Part shown: positions 34,901 to 42,032 of the stretch, piece by piece
Layout of the letters: each line of letters begins with the position of its first letter
How positions within the stretch are numbered: position 1 is the stretch's first letter
DNA from: a bacterium
Lineage (GTDB): Bacteria; Planctomycetota; Planctomycetia; Isosphaerales; Isosphaeraceae
Length of the DNA: 53,589 nucleotides
Direction: 5' to 3'
Assembly: GCA_016125085.1 (NCBI GenBank)
Contig: WGMM01000034.1
Coordinates: 1 to 53,589, forward strand
Translations under genes and position numbers: made by a program
The notes under the pieces: generated by a model
What the model was told of the DNA's origin: nothing
Databases searched by the model: none
What the model saw: only the letters and a program-made list of their open reading frames with translations

Positions 34901-35085
34901 CCAGAAAACGGCAGAACACTTCGGAATCACTGGAAGCGATCGAACAGGAAGCCTTCGAATACGAACGGGTGCGACTGCTCGACGCCCTTCGTGAAGCCGG
35001 AGGCAATCGAACCCAGGCCGCACGGTTGCTCGACATCCCCCGAACGACTTTACTTAGCCGGATGAAACGTCACGGTCTGGTTTGA
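31969..35085 (+). CDS. membrane-anchored sigma54-dependent transcription activator with GAF domain
   Basis: I use the ATG at 31969 (1038 residues); the frame runs further upstream but crosses the predicted promoter. Residues 18-42 are a membrane helix. About 60-130 is a PDZ-like extracytoplasmic segment, then roughly seven helices (135-425). About 455-600 is a GAF-like sensor, and a coiled coil covers 602-636. The AAA+ domain (about 672-920) has Walker A G-E-S-G-T-G-K-E (702-709), the sigma54-contact loop G-A-F-T-G-A (749-754), Walker B I-F-L-D-E-V-G-D and W-P-G-N-I-R-E-L-E-N. The end (about 990-1036) is a Fis-type helix-turn-helix. No receiver domain is present, so signalling probably goes from membrane or periplasm to DNA in one polypeptide. 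The last 32 nt overlap the convergent methyltransferase gene. Confidence 0.88.
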   Translation: MHWLRDLRRTNETQLRRIVSWFVGIAVVGVLVYSLSVLSLIAYSGDIGLRFVLGTMIRDRIETGDYDWQPTMPEVGASVTRIGSNRVRHFPDLVQALRDLKLGERVSVGWVDPSGRSQESQVVVRRRPFWTYSTSIVWFVQELFIFAIGARVFWRRPRDPSAVVFFLICVLTYGAFMGGYHWTEIVISRVLIHIFTACAVFLPWANLHFYLIFPMEAPVYSRHKRAIVTALYAIPTVMVLLLTGAMVWLRYARFGSVDQVLLASVCLKWLALSAVGISALIYTLCVICLYAGYKRARSNSQTGQIQWILLASILSMPLIAYVLYQAALDSSILGRGGAAWPMFVVSLLFTTAYAFSITRYRLLQADRLLNRGVLYLAVSVGAGLVYSFLLVVGGLFIGDRLRSGENSFEIIAAAGTALVLLVASGALREQFHKAIDRRFFREKYKFDKAVRQIEVAFESLMDRSTLSRRLLQATSEAIRSDWGSIYLSDQPDGIMRLQASFGPEPESGRIERESPLVAYLGRHGILSLDDPASPGDSDSAAAKDVMISQGAEIAVGLEASGRLAGFMLIGPKPSGLPYEPEESAFLRALGSVAGLGLHSVEMQTTLEAANRELRDKVEKIAEQQRRILVLQDQLARKGLAITGDDESLVEMPDNAHLAAGTHRSPDPADAFASIVGSSQPIRDMIHQARKVADMPSAVMIRGESGTGKELLARAIHRSSVRSDHAFVPVHCASLSGSLLESELFGHVKGAFTGADRDRIGRFEQADGGTIFLDEVGDIPLETQIKLLRVLQEKTFERVGSSASVRVDVRVIAATHRDLEAMIRDGRFREDLYYRLNVISLRTPPLRERKEDIFTLALHFMEHCSVKLKKPVSKIANDAVEALMAFDWPGNIRELENCLERAMVLTDADTIRTVDLPAEIHAFSGSRRSGIRSGAEDRRVRSRSRPDGFRSTWAPPESDVGQPMRSANSRSNSATQTPARKRQNTSESLEAIEQEAFEYERVRLLDALREAGGNRTQAARLLDIPRTTLLSRMKRHGLV

Positions 35086-36322
35086 TCGATCCATCGATCG
35101 CTCCGAAACCGTCTTGCCGGACCGCCAGGATCGCTCGCGATTTTCCGCCCTGGCGATAAGCCACGAGCATCGTTTCCCGCGTCATTCCGCCTGGTTTCCT
35201 GTCGAACCAGCCTGAGAACCGGTCCGCACCTTCGCCACCCCGGGTTTTGACGACGGCGGAAGTCCAGCCCAGTTTGCGGGCTTCGGCTCTTACGATTTTT
35301 CGGTCCGCGGCAATTTCGGCGACGACTTCGAATGGCGTCAACCAGGGCGAATCGGTCGGCACCGATCCGGCGAGCCAGGCACCGTCGGTCGTGCAGGATT
35401 TCAGGCCGTGCTCTTTCGCGACCTGACTTACGAGGCCTGACCGCGTCAGTGCCGGGTCGGCTTCGAAAATCCATCGGTTGGGTTTCGATGCCGGATCGTC
35501 CTCGAATTCGATTGGCCTTTCCACTCCGCAAACCGAATGACCCGCGGGCAATGACGTGGCTCGTCGCGGACTCTCTCCGGCGAGATGTCCGAACCAGAGA
35601 GTCGCCTCCTTGCATTCGCCATCGAGGGATACGATTTCGGTTTCCGTGCGAACTCCTGCGGTTTTCGCGGCTTTTTCGAGCGTGGCGAAGTCACTGGCCG
35701 GGCCTAGTTTGATCGCTCCGCCCTGATACGTCTTCATCAGCCGGACAAGGGCCGAGGTGCCGGGCGTGTAGGCGTCGATCTGGCGGACGGGACGTCCGGA
35801 ACGTTCGTGAGAGCGACGATCGGGATCGATGTGGATCAACCAGTCCGGCGGCACCGGTGGCCATGCGGCATCGCCCAGAACGGGTCGAACCTGGTGATCG
35901 AGACCGAGAATGCCAAGATTATGCTTCAGCCGCAGGATCGTATCCGGGTCCAGGTCGAGAGCGACGACCTTGTCTGCGAACCTGGCCAGGGCGAACGAAT
36001 CGCCGCCGATTCCGCAGCACAGGTCCGCGACCTTCGCTCCGGCGAACCTGAGCGCTTTGTGGGCTGAGACGACCCGGTGCGTCGCCTGCTCGGTGCGGAC
36101 GGGATCGAGCCAGAGACGTTCAGCCTCCGGCAGCTTTCCTGTCGCTTTACGGCGTGCCGCAACGATCCGGCTGGCCGCGGCGAAAGCGGTTGGGCCGAAT
36201 CGGGATCTTAACTTCTGCAGGGTTGAGATGTTCGGTTCGGAGTCCCGTGTGAGCGTTTCGATCAGTTCGGCGAATTCTGGCGAAGCGAGGACCCTGGCTT
36301 CATCCTCGGCGGGCGATTTCAC
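35054..36322 (-). CDS. class I SAM-dependent methyltransferase with THUMP-like C-terminal domain
   Basis: The 422-residue protein starts at a GTG overlapping the stop of the upstream oxidoreductase gene as GTGA. The SAM-binding motif V-A-D-L-C-C-G-I-G-G-D lies near residue 100, an acidic D-L-D-P-D near 122, and the catalytic-type segment H-I-D-P-D-R-R near 163. The C-terminal half (about 330-405) resembles the THUMP-like domain found in a family of uncharacterised methyltransferases, often suggested to act on RNA. The substrate is not known. The last 32 nt run antisense to the end of the sigma54-activator gene. Grouping with a Gfo/Idh/MocA oxidoreductase and an amidohydrolase is probably operon convenience rather than shared pathway. 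Confidence 0.82.
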   Translation of the reverse strand: MKSPAEDEARVLASPEFAELIETLTRDSEPNISTLQKLRSRFGPTAFAAASRIVAARRKATGKLPEAERLWLDPVRTEQATHRVVSAHKALRFAGAKVADLCCGIGGDSFALARFADKVVALDLDPDTILRLKHNLGILGLDHQVRPVLGDAAWPPVPPDWLIHIDPDRRSHERSGRPVRQIDAYTPGTSALVRLMKTYQGGAIKLGPASDFATLEKAAKTAGVRTETEIVSLDGECKEATLWFGHLAGESPRRATSLPAGHSVCGVERPIEFEDDPASKPNRWIFEADPALTRSGLVSQVAKEHGLKSCTTDGAWLAGSVPTDSPWLTPFEVVAEIAADRKIVRAEARKLGWTSAVVKTRGGEGADRFSGWFDRKPGGMTRETMLVAYRQGGKSRAILAVRQDGFGAIDGSIKPDRDVSSG

Positions 36323-37458
36323 CTGAGAGCCGTTTTCAGGGCCGGCAGTTTGCGCAGGGGGTGAGCCTCACGCTGAACCATGGGTAGTGCCACTGGGGAG
36401 TTCACGGCGGCCGAAGCATAAACGGCCAGGATCATTTCCAGCGTCGCACGTCCGTCGTACACGGAACACATCGGCTGGGTGTCGGTTTCGATCGCCCGGA
36501 TCAGGTCGCGAACGATCAGGCGGTTGGCCGGGCTCAATCCGCCAGCGGCCGATAAAGGTTCGGGCTTGTCGACACCGGCTGAGGTGATGCGCTTCCACGT
36601 GGATTTGCCGTCGGCGTCGGTCCAGCTCGCGTCGCCCAGCCAGAAGCTCGGCGCCAGCCAGCCATGGCGGATCTCGACGACACCCTTGGAACCGTAGACG
36701 AAAAAGCTGAATCGGCGATTCCGGTCGGCGGCGTCTTTGGGGCGTGACGACGCAAAATAGGCTGTAACGGGCGATTTTGCGAATCCGTAGGCCGCGTCGA
36801 TCCGGTCGCCGGCCAGCGGGCCGATGCCTTCGGCACCCTGCCTCACGTGAGAGGCCGAAAGTGGTTCACCCCGGTCGGTCACCCGGGCGAAGCACCAGGA
36901 GGCTTCACCCAGCAGACCACGCATCATGTCCATCAGGTGAATGCCCAGGACCATGAGATCCTCGCCACCGCCGCGATGGTCTTCCTTGCCCCGACAGCGG
37001 ATTTCGAGCAATTCGCCCAGTTTGCCGGAGCCGATCAGTTCTTTGACCCTGTCCCAGGTCGGTGAATAACGAGTCTGCATCGCCATGGCCAGCTTGATGT
37101 GGTGCTTTTCGCAGGCGGCCACGATCGCGTCAGCCTCGGCCAGGTCCGGGCAAAGCGGTTTTTCGCAGAAGATATTTGCCCCATGCTCTGCACAGGCTTC
37201 GATCATGGCCTTGTGGCCGTCGAGAAACCGGGGGCAGATGGCCACGAGATTCGGGCGTTCCTTATCGAGCATCTCGCGATAATCGGCGTAGCTTTTCGTT
37301 ATTTTCAGCCGATCGGCGGCTTTGGCTCGACCTGCGGCATCGGGGTCGGCGACTGCAACGACCTCGATATCGGGCTGATCGAGCAGGGCCATTTCCAGGT
37401 TATGGCCATAATCGCCACGGCCCGTATGTCCGATGACGCAGGCTTTGTATTTCGCCAT
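36319..37458 (-). CDS. Gfo/Idh/MocA family oxidoreductase
   Basis: At 379 residues this is a Gfo/Idh/MocA protein. The Rossmann N-terminus has A-C-V-I-G-H-T-G-R-G-D-Y-G and the E-K-P-L-C motif near residue 100 (C-E-K-P-L), whose Lys is the usual catalytic residue of the family. The C-terminal sheet domain binds the sugar substrate. No Tat signal is seen, unlike many planctomycete members, so it should be cytoplasmic. Planctomycetes hold many such genes, mostly of unknown sugar specificity. It overlaps the methyltransferase gene and follows the amidohydrolase gene by 56 nt, so the three are probably one transcription unit. Confidence 0.88.
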   Translation of the reverse strand: MAKYKACVIGHTGRGDYGHNLEMALLDQPDIEVVAVADPDAAGRAKAADRLKITKSYADYREMLDKERPNLVAICPRFLDGHKAMIEACAEHGANIFCEKPLCPDLAEADAIVAACEKHHIKLAMAMQTRYSPTWDRVKELIGSGKLGELLEIRCRGKEDHRGGGEDLMVLGIHLMDMMRGLLGEASWCFARVTDRGEPLSASHVRQGAEGIGPLAGDRIDAAYGFAKSPVTAYFASSRPKDAADRNRRFSFFVYGSKGVVEIRHGWLAPSFWLGDASWTDADGKSTWKRITSAGVDKPEPLSAAGGLSPANRLIVRDLIRAIETDTQPMCSVYDGRATLEMILAVYASAAVNSPVALPMVQREAHPLRKLPALKTALR

Positions 37459-37514
37459 TTTCGTCCGCCTTCAGGGTCGCAGGATCGCTGGTGGATGTCC
37501 GATCGAAAGCGGGA

Positions 37515-38396
37515 TCAGTCCGAATTACGGAAGAACAGCCGTTCGGCCGTCCGTCCAAGGATGTCGGCCCGCTGGTCATCGGTCAGGAAGTCGAGTTTTT
37601 TGATCAGGTCGATCGAATCGGCGTACGAATGTTCGACGACCTGAAACGGGCAATCGCTTTCCCACATCAGCCGTTTCGAACCATAGGCCGCCAGCAATTC
37701 GCGGATCATGGGGATCAGGTCGTGATATGGCGGCTTCTTCTTGCCCAGGGCGTAATAGGCGCCGATTTTGACGGTCACCTTCTCGTGCTTCGCAAGATCG
37801 CACAGGGCCTTGACTTCAGCGGGGCGGATCTCACCGTCCACACCGATCCGGCCGAAGTGGTCGATGACGATCGGGGCCCCGGGGTGGATCGTCGCCATCC
37901 GGTCCACTTCCTTGAAGCAGGAAGAGTCGATCAGGCACGAAATCACCTGGCCGGACTTGGCCGCCTCGTCGAACATCAGGTCGAAACCTGGCGGCTTCAG
38001 CCAGGTCGCCGGCGGCTGCTTCGCATAGCCTGGCGTAATCCGGAAGGCCATGACTCCCTTCGGTTTGAGGGCTTTCATGGCTCGGTCCGGCGCAGGTGCC
38101 AGAGGATCGACGATCCCCGTGCCGACGAACCGGTCCGGGTATCTGGCGATCATGTCGAGCATGTACGAATTGTCGAATTCGTAGTAGCTCATCTGGATCA
38201 GGTTCACACGGCCCACTCCGACAGGCCGGCATTTGGCCAGAAGTTCCTCGGCCGTGAATGACGCGGGCTGCATGTCCGACTTCTTGAACGAAGCGGCCAG
38301 CGGATACTTTTGCACGTCGGGTGTCCAGACGTGGCTGTGGGCGTCGATGAAGGGCTCTGATTTCAGATCCAGCGGCGGCACGGGGGTGTCGGGCAT
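37515..38396 (-). CDS. amidohydrolase-2 family metal-dependent hydrolase
   Basis: The 293-residue protein is a TIM-barrel amidohydrolase of the ACMSD/LigI-like group. D-A-H-S-H-V-W at about 18-24 is the usual first metal site, V-I-D-H-F-G-R near 176 supplies a barrel His, and W-E-S-D-C-P-F near 250 holds the late catalytic Asp. The family includes lactonases, decarboxylases and hydratases. The Gfo/Idh/MocA gene next to it would fit sugar oxidation to a lactone and its hydrolysis, but this is inference. No signal peptide is visible. Confidence 0.85.
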   Translation of the reverse strand: MPDTPVPPLDLKSEPFIDAHSHVWTPDVQKYPLAASFKKSDMQPASFTAEELLAKCRPVGVGRVNLIQMSYYEFDNSYMLDMIARYPDRFVGTGIVDPLAPAPDRAMKALKPKGVMAFRITPGYAKQPPATWLKPPGFDLMFDEAAKSGQVISCLIDSSCFKEVDRMATIHPGAPIVIDHFGRIGVDGEIRPAEVKALCDLAKHEKVTVKIGAYYALGKKKPPYHDLIPMIRELLAAYGSKRLMWESDCPFQVVEHSYADSIDLIKKLDFLTDDQRADILGRTAERLFFRNSD

Positions 38397-38431
38397 CGGT
38401 GCGTCTTCCGGTCGTTCGGGGCGTTTCGTGG

Positions 38432-38471
38432 TCGCGGCCAGGCTGACTGGAACGGCTCAGCCTGGCCGCGA
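38432..38471 (-). terminator. strong hairpin between DUF1501 and amidohydrolase genes
   Basis: TCGCGGCCAGGCTGA (38432-38446) and TCAGCCTGGCCGCGA (38457-38471) form a perfect 15-bp stem with a 10-nt loop. No T-run follows on the minus strand, so it may process or partly end the transcript rather than stop it fully. Confidence 0.55.
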
Positions 38472-38492
38472 TCGTTCTTTCCGGTCGAAAAG

Positions 38493-39983
38493 TCAGGCGA
38501 GAACTTCGCTGAGCACGCGGGCCTCGGCCACGAGCGGCAGGGGACGGCGCTGACGGTCGTAAAGCAGGTCTTCGTGGTCGTAGCCCAGCAGGTGCAGGGT
38601 CGTGGCCAGGATGTCCTTGGGCGAGACAGGGTTATCGACGACGTCGCCGGCGATCTTGTCCGACTTGCCGACGATATGCCCACGCTTGATCCCGGCCCCG
38701 GCCATCACGACGCTGTAGCACCTGGACCAGTGATCGCGCCCGCCACCGGCGACACTCGTGGCGATTTTCGGAGTCCGCCCGTGTTCGGAGAGGACGAGAA
38801 CGACGGTTTCGTCGAGCATGCCGCGGCGGTCCAGGTCACCGATCAGGCCTGAAAGGGCCATATCCAGCCCCGGCAGCAGCTCGTCCTTCATGCGGGGGAA
38901 GTGGTCCCAGTGTGTGTCCCAGCCGGTTCCGGCCAAACCGAATTCGTCCCAGAAGACCGAAACGAACCTGCCGCCCGCTTCGATCAGCCGCCGGGCCGTC
39001 AGCGTGGACTGGCCGAACAGGGACATGCCGTACGATTCGCGAACGGACATCGGTTCCTGGTCAAGGTCGAACGCCTGGCGGAACTTCGGCGAATCGAGCA
39101 GCCTGTAAGCCTGGGCTCGCTCACGATCGGCCCCGGTAGCGGTGTCGGACGATTCCGCCCGGCGCAGGTCTTCGACCTGCTGCAGTAGCGACTTGCGCCG
39201 ATCGAGCCGGTCGAGTGCCAGGTCGTTGGCGGCGGCTTCGTTCAGGCCCGGCAGCCGCAGGCGGCTTTCGGGGGTGACTCCGCGATAGAATTCGAAGTCG
39301 TTCCAAACCTTGTCCGTCAGCGTTTTGCGGGCCTTTTTCGTGCCACCGCCGACGAATTCGGTCCAGGTCGGGTCGTATGTCGTGCCCAGGAAGCCGCCGT
39401 AAGGGCCCGCACGGGCCACTTCACCGATCCGCTGCGACGAAAAGGCCCACGGCAGGCCCATGTTGCGCGGCATCGGCGGAATCACGCCGGGATTTTCGCG
39501 GGCGTCCAGATAATCGACGAGCGAACCCAGATAGGGCCAATGGTCCGGGTCGTGGGGGTTGAGTTCCATCGGCAGGGTGACACGCGGATTGCCCGTCATC
39601 GCGTAAGCCACGCCGTGCACGGGGTATTGGTGCGTCACGCTGCGGATGACCGTCAGCCGGTCCATGATCTTCGCCGTGTTCGGCATGAGTTCGTTCACGA
39701 ACACGCCGGGCAGATTCGTGGGGATAACGCCCAACTCGCCCCGAATACCTTCAGGGGCGTCCGGTTTCGGGTCGAAAGTTTCGAGCTGGCTGTGGGAACC
39801 GTAAAGGAATAGGCAGATGACGTTCTTCGCCTTGACGGCACGAGCGTCGCGGGATTTCGCCGAAGCGGCCTCGGCCCTGAAAGGGAGGCTCGATGCGGCC
39901 AGACCTGCGCCGGAGACCTTGATCAGATCGCGGCGGCTCAGCCCGTTGCACAGGCGTTTGACATGTCCGTTTACGGTCAGCAT
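38493..39983 (-). CDS. DUF1501 family exported protein (copy C, without cytochrome partner)
   Basis: The 496-residue protein carries a twin-arginine-type signal (L-S-R-R-D-L-I-K-V-S-G near residue 16, then a short hydrophobic run). Its body has L-S-E-H-G-R-T near 408 and G-G-G-R-D-H-W-S-R-C-Y-S near 420, the DUF1501 metal-site region. Copies A and B have an E-F-G-R-T at the first position, so this is a different subgroup. No DUF1549/DUF1553 gene adjoins it, unlike the two other copies. A TATAAT promoter lies about 120 nt upstream. A strong hairpin after the stop separates it from the amidohydrolase gene, though read-through is possible. Reaction unknown. Confidence 0.88.
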   Translation of the reverse strand: MLTVNGHVKRLCNGLSRRDLIKVSGAGLAASSLPFRAEAASAKSRDARAVKAKNVICLFLYGSHSQLETFDPKPDAPEGIRGELGVIPTNLPGVFVNELMPNTAKIMDRLTVIRSVTHQYPVHGVAYAMTGNPRVTLPMELNPHDPDHWPYLGSLVDYLDARENPGVIPPMPRNMGLPWAFSSQRIGEVARAGPYGGFLGTTYDPTWTEFVGGGTKKARKTLTDKVWNDFEFYRGVTPESRLRLPGLNEAAANDLALDRLDRRKSLLQQVEDLRRAESSDTATGADRERAQAYRLLDSPKFRQAFDLDQEPMSVRESYGMSLFGQSTLTARRLIEAGGRFVSVFWDEFGLAGTGWDTHWDHFPRMKDELLPGLDMALSGLIGDLDRRGMLDETVVLVLSEHGRTPKIATSVAGGGRDHWSRCYSVVMAGAGIKRGHIVGKSDKIAGDVVDNPVSPKDILATTLHLLGYDHEDLLYDRQRRPLPLVAEARVLSEVLA

Positions 39984-40367
39984 GGGAACGAGTCCTGTCC
40001 TGGCGGAAGGTTCGTGCGGACAGCTTGAAGCATCGAGGCAGAAGAATCTTCTGAGCGAAAGGCGGGGGCCAGCGGCCGTCCTCGGGACGATCGACCTGAC
40101 ATCTAACGAATTATATCGGATGGGCGGGATTGTTCAACGATCGAATTCCTGGCCTTTGCGAGAATCCGATACCGTGCGTATCGTCTTGGTACGAACTTGC
40201 GATTCGATATGCCTGGAAATACGGCCAGAAACGATTCGGTACTTGCATCGAACTGGACCGTCCGAGTGGACATTTCCCAGCGTGTTGCAGGCCGTTGCCC
40301 GAAGCCATGCGTAATTTGCGTTCGGCCCTCGTGGTGCGGGATCGAATTCGAAACGCTGACTTCGGCA
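39984..40367. other. intergenic region holding the DUF1501 copy C promoter
   Basis: Apart from the promoter at 40110-40137, I see no RNA gene, repeat or terminator here. Several short overlapping frames lack ribosome sites and look non-coding. Confidence 0.45.
40110..40137 (-). promoter_or_regulatory. predicted promoter of DUF1501 copy C
   Basis: On the minus strand TTGAAC (40137-40132), a 16-nt spacer and a perfect TATAAT (40115-40110) lie about 120 nt before the gene. Confidence 0.6.
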
Positions 40368-41591
40368 TCACTCGCGGCCAAATCGCGGGTTTTCGTACCA
40401 GATCACGCCAAGGCCGTCTTTTTCTTCGCACGTGATGACGTCCGGATCATTGTCGCCGTCCATGTCCAGTGTCCGGATCATGTCGAATTTCGTACCTTCA
40501 GGGCCGCCTAAAGGACGCTGTTTCCACTGCCTGCCGGAGGTCTGCTCCAGCCAGATCACGCCTTCCAGATCGCCGTTCGCGACTTCGCAAGTGAAAATCA
40601 GATCCGCCAGGCCATCGCCGTTCGCATCGGCGATTTTCACGGCTTTCGCTTCGCCGATACGGCGAGAATCGAGGCGCAGGACGGTTTCACGCCATCCGCC
40701 ATCGTTCTTCCGGAAGCAAAGCACGATATCGTGCGGTTTCACGGCCACAGCGATATCGAGAAGACCATCGCCGTCGACATCGCCCAGGTCGGCGAACATG
40801 GCCTCTCGATTCAGGGCTCCGATCGGATGTTCTTGCCATAGTTCCGTCTCATTTCCCGGATTTTCCAGCCAGAAGGCTCCGGTGCGGTCGCCCTTCCGGT
40901 CGGTCAGGACGATATCCGGGTCGCCATCGGCGTTCATGTCATGAGCGATCAACGACATGATCCAGCCTGCATCCCGGAGTTTACGACATCTCAGTGCATC
41001 GAGACCGATGCCGTTGACCGGCAGATCCATCAGTCCAACGGATGCTCGAGCATTTTTCGAACCCAGGACGAGGCTCATCGACGGCTGCCTCTTCGTTCGC
41101 AGAACCGTGGCCTGCATCCATGCCTGACTGCCCACCGTCGACGGGATCTCTTTCGTCGTCCACCGGGATGGGTCGAGGAACCCGGCGTCTTTCGGATTTC
41201 GACGATGCAGGAACACGGTTCGGGTGTCACCTTCGCAGCATGACACGATGTCCATCACACCGTCACCGTCGATGTCGACGAAAATTGCGTCCTCCGGTGA
41301 TCGCACGTTGCCGACTGTCACACGGGGCCAGCGTTTCCGGGCATTCGCCGGGCCCGGATTCCGATAGACCCGGACTTCGCCCCCTTCTTCCCAGCCTGTG
41401 ACGATGTCCGTCAGACCATCGCCGTCGATGTCGCCCAGGCCGGCGCCGTCCGCTCCCCGGCTCGAATCGTCGATCGTGTGACGGGCCCAGATCGGCCCTT
41501 CGGCTTGTCTGGCCAGGATGATCTCCGGCGGGGCCGACGAGGGGGGCGGAGTAGCAATCAGGGCGGTCAAAATCGTGAGCGGAACGATCAT
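40368..41591 (-). CDS. exported FG-GAP/VCBS repeat protein
   Basis: From the ATG at 41591 (AGGGA 7 nt upstream) the protein has 407 residues; the open frame continues 48 nt further but its product then lacks a proper signal. A short hydrophobic signal (M-I-V-P-L-T-I-L-T-A-L-I-A) starts it. At least six repeats carry a calcium-binding D-x-D-G-D-G-x-x-D signature, such as D-I-D-G-D-G-L-T-D, D-I-D-G-D-G-V-M-D, D-V-D-G-D-G-L-L-D and D-A-N-G-D-G-L-A-D, spaced roughly 50-60 residues apart. This fits a seven-bladed beta-propeller like FG-GAP proteins, which often bind carbohydrate or surface partners. No catalytic domain is visible. It is a single-gene unit divergent from the acyltransferase. Confidence 0.85.
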   Translation of the reverse strand: MIVPLTILTALIATPPPSSAPPEIILARQAEGPIWARHTIDDSSRGADGAGLGDIDGDGLTDIVTGWEEGGEVRVYRNPGPANARKRWPRVTVGNVRSPEDAIFVDIDGDGVMDIVSCCEGDTRTVFLHRRNPKDAGFLDPSRWTTKEIPSTVGSQAWMQATVLRTKRQPSMSLVLGSKNARASVGLMDLPVNGIGLDALRCRKLRDAGWIMSLIAHDMNADGDPDIVLTDRKGDRTGAFWLENPGNETELWQEHPIGALNREAMFADLGDVDGDGLLDIAVAVKPHDIVLCFRKNDGGWRETVLRLDSRRIGEAKAVKIADANGDGLADLIFTCEVANGDLEGVIWLEQTSGRQWKQRPLGGPEGTKFDMIRTLDMDGDNDPDVITCEEKDGLGVIWYENPRFGRE

Positions 41592-42032
41592 CGTGCATTC
41601 CCTGGTGATTGCGAAGCCTGGTTGACTGTTTCCGGTCATCGATCCACACCATGATTTCGGAAACGATCCGTCGGCGGAAGGGGCTTACGAATGTCCCGGC
41701 GTCGATTTGCGGCATTCGTCCGAGGCTTTTATCGCACAAGGCTTGACACGTCATTCGCGATGCCCGATCCTCGATCGAAATGAACGGCGAATGCCCTGTG
41801 CTGGCTTCGGACAAGCCTGAATCGAATCCGCATAAATTCTTTTGACGTATTCGTATGCGTGCATGGATCGTGTGCCGCATCTTTCGTGAGCATCGTTCGA
41901 CGAGACTTTTGATGATGAATCGAAACGTGCCGAAAACACTCATCACCAATTTCGTTCTAGGTTCTCACAATTGTAGAGATCGCACGCGTGCGACGAACGG
42001 ATGCATCAAGACGGATCAGGACTTGTTTCTCC
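41592..42032. other. divergent intergenic region with a 14-bp palindrome
   Basis: The region lies between the FG-GAP and acyltransferase genes. TCGCACGCGTGCGA (41980-41993) is a perfect palindrome about 40 nt before the acyltransferase start and could be an operator. TTGACG at 41842 lacks a convincing -10. No RNA gene is apparent. Confidence 0.4.
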
